This document shows, piece by piece, positions 10,245 to 20,790 of a DNA stretch of 64,000 bases. The DNA is from Cyanophora paradoxa. Lineage: Eukaryota > Glaucocystophyceae > Cyanophorales > Cyanophoraceae. Location: assembly GCA_004431415.1 (NCBI GenBank), contig QPMI01000495.1, positions 62,001-126,000 on the forward strand, given 5' to 3'. Position 1 is the stretch's first letter. Every line of letters starts with the position of its first letter. A program made the position numbers and the translations under genes. The notes under the pieces are model-generated. The model saw nothing but the letters and a program-made list of their open reading frames with translations, did no database searches and was not told the DNA's origin.

Positions 10245-10907
10245 CCTGCGCGAAAACGTTTTAATGAGACCGCGCGTAGCGCAGTCGAGCGCGTGTGGCC
10301 CGGTGCAGATCCTCGCACTTGATAAGCTAGTGCCGAAAGCGAATGCCTCGCTTTTCCCGCGATGATCGAACCTGCATGACGCCGAAAAGGGATTAGTTTC
10401 AAAACTCCGAAGGTCGCGGGTGGAATTGCGGCACGATATAAACCGACTATAAAAAGCGATATAGCCGACTGCCGTCGCCCGCTAGACCCGTCGACGGGTG
10501 CTAGACTTGGCTGGGGAGCGTTCCATCTTTTGGTGCTAGCGGCACGAGCTCGAGGCGTGCTAGACCCGGCTGAGGAGCGTGACTCCGCGTTTCATTCATT
10601 ACATCTTTCGTCACCACGCACCGGCGACGCTCGAGGAGCTGCCGAAAGACGAACGCGACGTACGCGTACTCCGAAGGACGCGGGTACCGGTGGCATTCCG
10701 GCGATTCCGCGAAGTTGCGCCGCGAACCCCACTCGGTGACGCATGGCGTTGTAAATACAGCGTCACAAGACACTTCATGACAAGGCTCTGTGACCGGGGT
10801 ACGATATACACTCGTCGTTGCGTCTTCCGAGACCGGTGGCTTGGCCTGCTCGCGCCCTGCTAGACAGGCCTCTTTCGATCTGAACAGCGAGGCGCTGGGG
10901 CTCCCGC
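10245..10907. promoter_or_regulatory. Divergent intergenic region with an imperfect direct repeat
   Basis: Lies between two head-to-head start codons (10244 on the minus strand, 10908 on the plus strand), so it should hold both promoters. It carries an imperfect direct repeat of about 24 bp built around GTGCTAGACTTGGCTGGGGAG (near 10498) and GTGCTAGACCCGGCTGAGGAG (near 10557). No TATA-like element could be assigned with confidence. Confidence 0.45.
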
Positions 10908-11885
10908 ATGGATCCGACTGCGCCACGGCCGCTGTCCGCGCGCGACACTCTGCGGACCGCGCGTACGCTGATCGAAGAGATCCGCGCACTTGCTTCCAGC
11001 GCTCAGGTGTGTTTCGGTGGCGCGCGCGGCGCTCCGAACTCGCTGACCCGACGCAGCCACCGCCCGCGGCACTGGCACGAGCCGGCGCGCTCAGGGTCCG
11101 TGCGAATCTCGTGCGCAAGCTTCGATCTGACAGCTCACTGACAGCTCACGCGCGCTATCCGGGCAGGCTCAAGTGGACGCGGTTCTCGCTGCACTCGAAT
11201 CCCCGCCGTACTCAGCCGCGATTCGCAAGCGCTTGGGCAGATCCCGGAGGCACCAGGTCTGCTTTTTATGCGTCGCGTATCTGGTGGCACTGCTGACGAT
11301 TGGGGTCCAGGCATGGAGGCGGAAGAAGTCCAGGGTCGAGCAGCAAACGCGGAGGGAACAGGATCTGAAAGCTGCACATAGGGAGTGCGATGCGTGGATC
11401 GAACAAGAAAAAGCGAGGCTAAAAGTGCTGGAAGAGGTCCGATCGCTATGCTCGTCGTCCCCCTACACGCACCACCTGAATATTCTGTCCAGGCAAAAGC
11501 AAAGCGGCGAGAGCAGCAGATCATTCAATCCAGAATGCAGGCAGCCGCGGCAAAGCTTGCTGGAAAGAATAGCAAAGGAAGGCCGGACGAGGACGCACAG
11601 AAGCCCAGCAACCAGAATGCAATCGTTGCCATCAGGTCTCTGACCTGCATTTTCTGGCCACCTAGTTTGGCACCCATGTGATCCCGCAGGCGTGCCTGGG
11701 ACGCTTATATCGACTGGACAGAAGCGCCTATAGACTGCCGTGCGCTTTCTTGTTCCTTGCATGTTATCGTGCCGCTGATTGGGTTTTTCCGTGAAGCAAC
11801 GGGGCTCGTTCCCCAATTAGATGTTTTGCCCCCTGAAGGACATGGGGCATGGGGCATGTATGCTGTCAAAGAATTCGCGAGCTGA
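10908..11885 (+). CDS. Small coiled-coil protein of unknown function
   Basis: ATG at 10908 starts MDPTAPRPLSARDTLRTART. After a roughly 165-nt intron the chain continues VDAVLAALESPPYSAAIRKR, then a strongly helical charged stretch (KKSRVEQQTRREQDLKAAHR; AKAKRREQQIIQSRMQAAAA) and a C-terminal exon with RAWDAYIDWTEAPID ending MYAVKEFAS-stop at 11885. The 54 bp from GTCTGCTTTTT to GGGGTCCAG, between HQ and AWRRKK, is a multiple of three: translated it looks like a membrane segment, but it has splice-like ends and I think it is an intron. A GET1-like topology is therefore not supported. About 220 residues. Its 3' end runs into the satellite/telomere-repeat spacer. Confidence 0.5.
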
Positions 11886-11950
11886 TCCAGCCACTCGGTC
11901 ATCTCTGATTGCCGTTGAGGCACAGTACGTTTTTGACCACTGGGAGGCTC

Positions 11951-12044
11951 TCTGATTCAATGATTCCGTAATCGCAACTCTGATTCAATGATTCCGATCG
12001 TAATCGCAACTCTGATTCCGATCGTAATCGCAACTCTGATTCCG
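11951..12044 (-). repeat. 24-bp satellite array, inverted relative to the 6997-7172 array
   Basis: Four partly degenerate units of the same 24-bp satellite on the opposite strand (CTGATTCCGATCGTAATCGC). Two of them carry the TTGAATCA-type insertion also seen in one unit of the first array. The array directly abuts an interstitial CCCTAA tract. Confidence 0.93.
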
Positions 12045-12061
12045 ACCCTAACCCTAACCCT
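12045..12061 (+). repeat. Interstitial telomere-like tract
   Basis: ACCCTAACCCTAACCCT, nearly three CCCTAA units, sits exactly between the satellite array and the duplicated WDR18 fragment. Genes on both sides show this is not a chromosome end in the present assembly. TTAGGG is a common eukaryotic telomere repeat; that it is the telomere repeat of this organism is inference. Confidence 0.85.
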
Positions 12062-12231
12062 GTCTTCTCTCTGTCTGCACAGATTTTGCGCTGATTCATG
12101 GCAGATATGGCACCCGACCTCTGGCACCCAGCTGGCAACTATCATCATGCCATCGCCCCTAAATTGCTTGGTTGTCGACCCCATGGAGCACCGTGTCTTT
12201 GCTGGAGGCACTGATGGACAAGTCTATGAGT
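12062..12231 (+). pseudogene. Duplicated fragment of WDR18 (exon plus intron end)
   Basis: 170 bp that align without gaps to the reverse complement of 3375-3544 in WDR18, with four mismatches by eye (about 98% identity). The copy spans 43 bp of the 3' end of a WDR18 intron and 127 bp of the following exon (WHPASGTQLATII... to GGTDGQVYE). It starts immediately after the CCCTAA tract and ends 7 bp short of the DDX42 stop codon at 12241-12239. It retains the intron, so it is a DNA-level copy, not a retrocopy. Relative to DDX42 it lies antisense: the DDX42 3' UTR would contain RNA complementary to WDR18 transcripts. Confidence 0.95.
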
Positions 12232-12238
12232 GCCAGAA

Positions 12239-15200
12239 TTACTTTCCTGCCATGCGCTCCTTAAGCCGCTGTTGGATCAACGCAGCTGCAGCTGCAGCTT
12301 CCGCTGCCGGGTTGCCCGCCCCGCGCCCACCAGCTCCACGACCGCCACCTTGATTGATCGAGTTGTAGTCGAAGGGCAACGCATTGAACGATCCAGCACC
12401 CGCTGAGCCGCGGCCACGTCCAGCTCCACGCCCACGACCCCCTCCTAAGCTGGGCTCGGATGACTGAAATACGGGAGGAGGAACGTTGTGGGATGTGCTG
12501 GCGCTCGGTGCATATGCAGCCGCCGCTGGCGGCACTGGTGCAGCATGCATGGATGGAGCAAAGGGGGGTGGCCGGGCTGGTGCTGGTTGGGCATGGGGCT
12601 GTGATGCTGCCGTATGGTAGGAGTGAAGCGTCGTCTCCTGATCTGAAGCTCGTTGAAATGTGACTGGGCCTGCTGAAGAGCTGCTGCCACCTCCACTGAA
12701 GCCAACGCCAACACGTGCAGGGCCACTGCCCCGTCCGCGGCCCCGGCCACCTCCACGGCCACCCTTGCCATGGTACCTCCTGAACAGCAAGGGTGAGCAC
12801 TCTCGATTATCGAAACCGACAGAAACGCACCTATTTCCGGCAAGCTCGGTAAGGGCTGCAGGAACTGGCTGCCCAGCAGACTCCAGGCTTTTGATGAGGC
12901 CAGCTGGAAAGCAGAAGAACGTCAAGGGCGTAAACAGTAAAGGAAAGCAGAAGAGAAAGCGTGTCGCACGAGCATGTTTGCCCTCTTCCTTTATGATCAG
13001 TGTGTAAGCCGTTCCTGTGAATCCAATGAGACATTGTCCGACGAGGCTGCACACAAGAAATGAGAACCGTCGGTTGCTCCTGCTCGCCCTGTTCGCCCAA
13101 TTCGGTGTGTATGGGTGTCGTGATCCCGGGCAACATCGAAGTTGACCACAGTCTTGATAGACTTGATGTCCAGTCCTCGGGCAGCAACATCAGTTGCCAC
13201 AAGGATGGGCAACGTGTTGCTGTGCGATCTTGTCAGCCCTAGAAAGAATTGCTCAATTTAGGTCGCACTTTTTGATCATCTTGACAACCTCGGAACGCTC
13301 CCACTGCTGCAGGTCTCCATGAATTGCAGCAGCTGCTGGTCTGCTCAGATGCTGAGATGGTGCCTCAAGAACAGGGACAAACCTGGGAATCCATTTTGTA
13401 CAAGGTTTTTTGAAAGTTCCTCGGCACCCTGTTTTGTGCTGACGAAAACAAGGACATTGCCTAGAGAAATAAATGTGCGGAGGCGTGCAATAAGCCAACC
13501 CCTATTTCAAGCACAAGTCAGAAGTGCAAATGCAGAGAGCACACTGCGAATGCATACCACTTGTCTGAATGATCGTTCAAAACGTCAACGACTTGCCGAA
13601 CATCAGCATTCGCCTCTCCAGCCTGCCCTACCGTAATTTTGGTAGGATCGGTGAGGATCTGGGTAAGGATTGGCGAGTGTGGTTGAAGCAAAATCAACAA
13701 ACTGTTGTTTAAAGCCACTCACATCACGGCAGAGAAGCTCCACATTTCTCTTGAAGGTCGCCGAGAAAAGCATCGCTGAATGAAGCCCTCTTATCACACA
13801 AACGCAATCGCTGCATGAGCACTCAGAAACTCACTCTGGCGATCTGGGCGACAACTGCTGACAATTGACCGTACTTGATACTGTCGAGCAAGGAATCAAT
13901 GCGGAATTGCATAATAATGAAGTAGAAAAAGGGCATCAGAGCACTCACTTCAAATCCCATATCAAACATCCTGTCGGCCTCATCTAACACTACATATGTA
14001 GTGCGGTGAAAATTCGTGCCTGTTGGCTTGTCAACCAGATGTACACGAGAGGTAGGAGAAAGATGCAAGAACCTTTCATCTTGACTATGTCAATCAGACG
14101 ACCGGGAGTCGCAATGACGATCTCTGCCCCTTGTCGAAGAGTCTAGAAAGAAATCAACCACAAGCACCTGTACACAGCAAGGGGGTCTTCAAGCACCTTG
14201 AATTGCTCGTGCTTCGAGGCGCCACCAAACACAGCTGCCACCCGGATACCATGGCCTTTGCTGAACTTGCGTGCCTCTACGTAGATCTGCTCTGCTAGCT
14301 CACGAGTCGGCACAAGCACAATTCCTGCGGGGCGTTGAGTTCACCGAAGCAGGCTTACTGGAGTGACGAAGACTCACCAATAGGACCCTCTCCTTTCTCC
14401 AGCTCACGCTGGTCCATGATATGCATGATCATAGGAAGAATGAATGCGGCGGTCTTTCCAGAACCAGTCTTGGCTATAAGAGCGTTGTGTTCAAAACGCA
14501 TTGCGAGCACGATCAAGTTTTCACGAGCGTGTACCAACGCCAAGGACGTCACGGCCACTCAGAAGGGCTGGAATCGCTTGTGCCTGGATGCTGGTGGGCT
14601 TCTCGTAGCCTTGTTTGGAGATGGCAGCCATCAGAATCTTGTCGAAGCCGCATTGGTCGAATTTTGAGATAGGCCTAGGCACCTCGGTGCCACTGACACG
14701 AACATCTAGGATGCATATGTCAGCCACAGAGGCCGTGAGGATGAAATGGAGGCTCACCAAGTGACCTTCTAACCTCGTGTACCTCCGCCTCCGTCATCTT
14801 GGCAATCTCTTCGCATTCTTCGTAAAAGCACTGAGAAAGAACGTGAGAAAGCTTCACAACTGCTGTCAAAAAGTTTTGCTCACTTTTTCGAACTGGAAGC
14901 CAGAGGAGAATCCGAATGATCGCGGGCAGCACGTCAGTTAATTACTCGCGCAAAAGCGCATTTGATGCAACTGCAGGCTCACCTCCTCATACTGAATCGT
15001 TGAGTGGTCAACTTTTTCGAGGGGAGCGATTTGGCCTCGCTTCGTCTCATCATCGTCGTCGTCGTTTGCGTCGGCCTCCTTTGCAGCTTTGTAAACCTGC
15101 CAAAAATGAGGAAAAGCAAACCAAGCGACAGACTGCAGCACTGACGCACCTCCTCGTCTGAATCCACATCGGCATCGGCGGCAGCGCTGGTGTCCTTGGA

Positions 15201-15609
15201 AGCAGGCAGGTGCTCGAATGGATCGTGAACCTCATCGAGGCTCTGCATTTAGCTGTACTGTAAGCCAACGCGATCTCCCGCGCGTATGTTGGGCGCGAGG
15301 CGCGGACCTTCTGCTTCTTGAGCACCTCCGCCTGCTTCTTCTTTTCCGCGTCCTCCTTTTTCTGAACACGCGCACATGAGCCACGCGGACCTGCGCTGCA
15401 AGTACACGCACCGACATGGACTTGATCTCTGCCATGAAAGCCTCGAGCGGGTCATCCTCCTCGGCCTTCTGCGCCGGCTGCGCGGGCTCGTCGTCCTCGT
15501 CGAGACGGATTAGCTTCCGCTTGTTCTCCTCAGGAGCGAAAGCTGCGACGGCGCTTGTCCGCTTTGCACCGCCGAAGGCGAACGAGAAGCCCCCGCCCCG
15601 CCCCGACAT
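12239..15609 (-). CDS. DDX42: DEAD-box RNA helicase, DDX42 type
   Basis: ATG at 15609-15607 ([18 protein letters not shown]), TAA at 12241-12239. The acidic N-terminus has a PLEAFMAEI segment and [10 protein letters not shown]. The helicase core follows in order: Q motif ([20 protein letters not shown]), motif [12 protein letters not shown], Ia [15 protein letters not shown], motif [16 protein letters not shown], motif III FSATF, then [14 protein letters not shown], a [12 protein letters not shown] segment, [13 protein letters not shown] and motif [12 protein letters not shown]. 'G..GEAN.DV.Q.V' after the SAT motif is the DDX42/PRP5-side signature. The C-terminal tail is Gly/Arg-rich ([14 protein letters not shown]) with an Ala/Pro-rich linker. 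DDX42 acts with the SF3B part of U2 snRNP and has RNA-annealing activity. More than ten short introns. The stop codon is followed after 7 bp by the WDR18 fragment, so the native 3' UTR seems to have been replaced or interrupted. Confidence 0.9.
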
Positions 15610-15983
15610 GTTATTCTCAAGACTGCGCGCGAAAACACAGGCTGCCCTTAGCTACAGCGGGGCGCTCAAGGTGGACTGGAAGGCGCTCAACTTGGCACGC
15701 TGGCCGGAAGCGCCCGCGCGCCGTACGTGCGCGCTTGAGCGCTTGAAGAAGGTAGCTATATAGTTCGCGTTCGTAGCTAACGCGTACAAGGATCTCGCAG
15801 CACGCTGCGTTCGCAGGTCACGGTTTCTCGAGCTCGGTCCCCCCTGGCCGCCGCCTCCCCCCCCCCCCCCCCCCGCTCCTCTCGATCGCGAGTTGACGTT
15901 CTCGCGAGCTCTGCGCTTCCGCAGAGCTCTGCGCTTCCGCAGCGCGGCATGGCAGGAAGCGATAAATTCTAAACGGGAAGGGC
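15610..15983. other. Spacer between YIF1 3' end and DDX42 5' end
   Basis: Holds the DDX42 promoter side, an 18-C homopolymer (15857-15874) and a perfect 17-bp direct repeat GAGCTCTGCGCTTCCGCA-like at about 15906-15942. No coding exon supported. Confidence 0.5.
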
Positions 15984-17194
15984 TCATGCAGTGACAGCAA
16001 GGAAGTAACTGAAAGGAACCTGCGCCACTGCTATGGCGAGAAGGAAGTAGTTGCGCTTGATGGCGTCCCCGTCCATCGCGCTCACGGCCACGGGCCTGAT
16101 CAGCATGCCCAATGACTTCATCTACGCAAAACAAATCAGCGTTTTGCTTCAGAAACTGCTGGTGGCTGTGGAATAGCGAACCGTGAAAACAGCCATACCA
16201 AGGCTCGTCACAAGCAGCGCTGGGTAGTAGAGAACTGGGGCAATAATGCCAGAGATAATGGTGATATTCACACTGCAAGCCAAACGGATCATGCAAAGCC
16301 GCCAATACGCAAGCCACAGTGACATACCCGACATACTTGTAGCCGGCATAGGAAATCGCATCGAAGAAGGGGAGCGGGGGGGAGTTCAAAAGGTAGAAAC
16401 CGAGTTTCAGGAGCAGGACTTCGAAGAGGAGGACACCCAAGCCAGAACTTGCAGTCATTCCGAGGACCTCGGGCTTGAACCTAGGCGGAACTGTTAGCTA
16501 CAACATACCATCTGCACCCTGACAGCTACGCACCGCTGCCCCAGGCCGAGCGTGTAGCCAACGGCGAGGATGTAGGTCACAAATGCCATCAAGGGGATGT
16601 ACAGGTCGGGCGCATTCAGGTCGTTGCGAGGGGGCATGTAGACCGATTCATTCTCTCCGCGCACGTCCTTCCTTTGCCTAGTCCAGCTCTGCATCGCGTG
16701 GGCGGGTCAGGCGCCAAGGCCGCATGTAGAACACATGCGCGCGGCACCTTGTGGACGTAGGGGAGCAGGAGAATCTTTAGTTTGTTCAGAACGTACAGAT
16801 TGTCGACTGCGAAGTACGAGCGAAGCCCCGCGTGCGTGATGCCGAACTTGGACAGCTGGCCGAACGTTAGCTAGAGACAGAATGTGGCGCGCAAGGCGCT
16901 TCCGCACATTCGCTTGCACCATTTCGCGCCCAGAGCCGAGAAATCGGGAGCCTGAGGCATGCGTCAGCGCGCGGGCGACGCGGAGCGCAGATGAAAACGC
17001 GCCCATCTCCACGCCGAGCCCTGCGCCGGCGCGTTAGCTATCTGCGCACAGAGCCGGGCGACACAGCCGACGCACCGATGCCCGCCATGCCGGTGTTGTA
17101 GGGAGCGCCGTAGCCGTACGCTGGCGGCGCGTTGCCATATGCAGACGGCGCTTGCCCCGGCGGCGCTTGCGACGGTCCCGGATAGAAATCCATC
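15984..17194 (-). CDS. YIF1: YIF1 family Golgi/ER transport protein
   Basis: ATG at 17194-17192 gives a Pro/Tyr/Gly-rich N-terminus ([20 protein letters not shown]). It is followed by [20 protein letters not shown] and [17 protein letters not shown], then [65 protein letters not shown] and a final [19 protein letters not shown] helix, stop TGA at 15986-15984. Order and the 'YF.V...YV..KL..LL.P..H..W' block are those of Yif1, a five-TM partner of Yip1 in COPII vesicle budding and Golgi traffic. About six short introns. The gene lies 181 bp from the 3' end of the bestrophin gene and in the same direction. Confidence 0.88.
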
Positions 17195-17375
17195 TCCTCT
17201 CCTCAGCGCGGCTGGCGGCTGCGGCGGGTCAAGACTTTGCGGCACCTGTACCCCCAAATTGTGTTGAGACAGATGAGTTCGCAATTGAAGTCGACATGAC
17301 GCGTACGTAGCTCGGTTGGACGTCTTTGATTTGTTACTACGCATACAATATAGATACAGTAAACGTTCTTAACGA

Positions 17376-20288
17376 CTACGATTGGGGAAGCGCGAGATCC
17401 TGTGGCTCCGACGAAGGGGGAGAAGGCGGGAGCAGCCTTGGGCTCGCGGTAATCGAGGGGATTCGGGGTGGCGGGGGTAGGAAAGGCACACGGCTGCCCT
17501 TTTGCCGGACGACCTGCTCAACGATGCTGGGTCTCCTCCTTGACACCTCCTCCACAGGCTCAGGTGGCTCAGGTGCATCGTCTGCAGCCTCCTGAACTGG
17601 CACATCCCATGCCGTGTTGTTGGTGCGTGTGGTCTTGACCCTAGTTGTCGAAATAGCACTCCGGCTCGAGGCCTGATCTCCCTCGAGCTCAATCCCCATG
17701 GGTGACTCAGCTGTGATCGCCCGCACAGCAATCTGCGTCTCGTCCATCTCCTGCTTGTTGCTATCAGCGCTAGTCGAGGCTGATGCTTGAGGTTCCGCGC
17801 TGACAGGGGCAATTTTGGCAGTCCGGTCCCTCCAGCTCTTCTTTGGTGCTGTAGCCTTTGGGGGCCTACCAACGTCCACATCAATGTTCTTGAGACTGCC
17901 ATTTTCTGAGCCCTCCTCGCGGCCATGCGCTTCGTGGAATTCGAATGTCAAGCTCTCGTTCCTGTGCAAGTTTGCAAGTTGTCAAGTTGTCAGGAAGTGA
18001 GGAGCTTAAAAGATATATTGGGCTCACCAAGTCGGATTGAGCGTCTTGCGGATGGTCTTGGTCTTCTTCATCTCAGAGCCGAATTGCACAGTGATGAAAG
18101 GATCGGATTTCCCGTTCAGGTCCTGAGAGAAGGATGAGCAATGGGACACAGATGCTTACAAAACACAAACCATGACGGGAAGATCCCTGGCTTCGATGAT
18201 GTGAGCCACAATAACGCCCTTGTGAATGCCGGTTCGCTGAGTCTCACTGCCAAGAAATCAGGGGGAAGGAAGAAGAATTGCACGCAAGAACTTACTCATT
18301 ACCAAGGGACTGGGAGTAGTAAAGAGATGCATGCACAGTTCCAGGAACTCTTTTCCCTCGCTCGTCTTCAAGCCCAAACCACTGGTGCAGACAAAGAGAA
18401 GAATGTCAAAACAGATTCACGGTTCAATGCATGAAAGCAAACCTCGTCAATCCGATCTCCATCTGCCAGCCGAGAGAAGGGAACCCGAAACAAGCCTATG
18501 AAATCATGGGCCGTAATATTGTCCTCATCCCAGACCTGCACACGATATATGAGCAACCCACAGAGGAACACAAGATGCGTGTTGATGGAAACCTTGACAA
18601 GCAGGGTTGGGCCGTCTTGCATTTCTTCCAGGAGCTTATTCTTAAGCTGGTTGATTGTTCGGTGGGTTCTGAAGCCCTTCTTGCGGTCGCCATCAGAACC
18701 AAAGAAGTGGACATCAGACTTCTTCTGTGCGGCAAGAGCACGAAGCTCTGGTACACCCTTCCGAGCAGGCAATTGAGACGCCAGAACAGAGGTGCCACGC
18801 AGAATGCGCTGATCTGTCAGAAATGCACGGAGATCCTTGTCCACACTAGCAGCCAGAGCATCAAGTGGGAGGTCATTGTCATCTGCAAATTGTGAGAAAT
18901 CTTACCACAATGAAAATAAATCGTCTGAGAGTTCACCATCGCCAAAAGGATCCTCAAGCTCCTCGGCAGTGCTCTTCAGCCCGTAGTAGAGTGAACCGAA
19001 GATGAGCATGGCTGCCGGAACACCCCAGCGACGCTTCACATTTCCACCCATTATGGCCACGAAGACAAAGGGCATTGTGAAGACGTAGAAAACCATCGCC
19101 ACTTGCAGCATTTGCTGTTACAGAAGCGGAATCAAAACGAAGGCTGGCTTAGAGAGAGAAGAGCACTCATGCACCGTGTATGGGAAGGGAATGGGGGTCG
19201 ACCAGATTGTTGAGAGCCTGGCCCAGTTCTGCATGATGCTGTTCACCTTCGACTCGAGCAACCTGAACTGCGAGGTGTGGATAACGTATCCCTCTCTTCT
19301 GAGCTGCTCAGTCTGCAGCAGAATCAGATGCAGAAGAGACAGAATAAGATAATGAAATGGCAGGAACCAGGGAAAGAATCCAGCCCGCGACTAATGCCAC
19401 TTTGCAGCCCTGATAGGTCTCAATTTGCTGCACCTCAGGTTCGGTGAACCAGTCCTGGCATGCATTCAGTCTCAAGACCTACATGGGAGGGCCAAAGGAA
19501 CACCTTCAGGAAGGAATAATCCATGTCCTCTGCAAACGATGCGGTAGGATCAGCATCGTTATGCAGAGTCTGCGTGACCAGAGCCAAGAAACCTCCAATG
19601 TCTAGGGGATGAGCAATCAGGACAACGGAATTGTGAACATTAGAGTGCAGGGCTCACAGCGAACAGCATTTGCACGCGCGAGTGCCGCATCCTCCTTCTT
19701 CGCATCGATAAAGTTGACGTACATCTGGTAAACCACATTTAGCATCCGATAAACTCGAAGGAAGTCGGGAAAGTAAAGCCCCGCACCAGAGCGAAGTCGC
19801 GGATCTGGGAGAACAAGGGGAAGGTCGATAAAAGATAAAAAAGGATCAAGATAACGTGCGCACATTTGCCATCAGCGCCCCGAAGACCGAGCGCCCGAAC
19901 CAGAAGCGGTCGTAGGAGATCTGGCTCTTGTTCACGAGCAAGAAGCCGAACGCACTGCGGGATGGATAAGCGAGTTAATTGCTGCGCGACAGCTTCGGAA
20001 GCTTCGCCGACCTAGCAGCGATGATGTGCGCTTGCGCCGGAAAGCCCAGCCCCTTCTCCACAGTCTCCGCATCAGCGATATCTGCAGGTCGCCGGTCGGG
20101 GCCCAGCTTTGAGAATCCATGCGCAACGCGAATGCCGCACTGGCTACGAGAGCGCCCCAGGCGGTGAGGAAGGCGACCTGAATCCACACACTTTTGTACA
20201 AGGACCCTTTCCTGCGGACGCAGAGCTAAGCGCGCTGGCTATAAGCTAAGCACGTTGCTGTACCACGCGAAGAAGATGTGAAAGACAT
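17376..20288 (-). CDS. Bestrophin-family anion channel fused to two C2 domains
   Basis: Start ATG at 20288-20286 (MSFTSSSRGTAT) spliced to KGSLYKSVWIQVAFLTAWGA, the usual bestrophin entry helix. Then SYDRFWFGRSVFGALMANV, YFPDFLRVYRMLNVVYQMYV, IGGFLALVTQTLHND, REGYVIHTSQFRLLESKVN, a TM pair (MVFYVFTMPFVFVAIMGG; GVPAAMLIFGSLYYGLK) and EELEDPFGD|DDNDLPLDAL, very close to the Ca2+-clasp of animal bestrophins. The frame then continues into a C2 domain (SDVHFFGSDGDRKKGFRTHR ... LLVKVWDEDNITAHDFIG) and a second one (GVIVAHIIEARDLPV, DLNGKSDPFITVQFG, KTIRKTLNPTWNESLTFEF), then a Ser/Pro-rich tail ending at 17376. The exon joins are in phase with short GT..AG introns, so I read one polypeptide. C2B keeps the loop-1 aspartates but its last strands are not evident. 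Membrane site (plasma, thylakoid, other) cannot be told; no clear plastid leader. Confidence 0.82.
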
Positions 20289-20790
20289 CGGCCCATGTCT
20301 GCTGCTCTGCGTGCCGGTGTAAGCGGCGGGGCGCGCCGCCGCTCAAGCAAGCGGGGGGTGCGGACTGTAGTTGATCATGGCGCTGGTGCTAGCGCGGCGA
20401 TCTCCCTCCTCTCTAGGCGCTAGCGTGTCGCTAGCCAGCCATAGCGCCCGCTGTGCCTTGAAGCGTCGCGTCCAGCCGTGTTAGCGCTAGCTGCTGCACC
20501 TGCAGTGTTGCCGCTGTGCAATAACAGTTGCCTAGCTGCAGTTGAAGTGTTGAGAATGCAGCGGATCCCCCCGGAAATTACTGCCGAATTCGCTTTGGGG
20601 TAGTCGATACATCCGCTTAGCGCTAGCTAACGCAAGCATGCAGCCGCCGGCCCAGCTTATAACCATAGTATGCATTCAACTTGACAAATTGAAAGTGCAG
20701 TGCCTTTCGCCAAGTGAAAACTGTCGCATGGCTGAAGCTTGAAGTTACATTGACTGGTCGCAGCTGAATTCGAATAAACAGTGCGGGGTC
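20289..20790. other. Spacer between bestrophin start and TAF1 3' end
   Basis: Bestrophin promoter side and TAF1 downstream flank. It is rich in GCTAGCG/CGCTAGC words (at least five between 20385 and 20640). No gene seen. Confidence 0.5.

Noticed and set aside
11241-11310. Transmembrane segment (CFLCVAYLVALLTIGV) suggesting a GET1-like protein
   Set aside because: The 54 bp have GT..AG ends and the size of a local intron; removing them keeps the frame and leaves a plain coiled coil.
12045-12061. CCCTAA tract as a chromosome end
   Set aside because: Genes and unique sequence continue on both sides; only about three units are present.
12062-12353. WDR18 copy as a second functional WDR18 gene
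   Set aside because: Only one exon piece is present and the frame runs antisense into DDX42.
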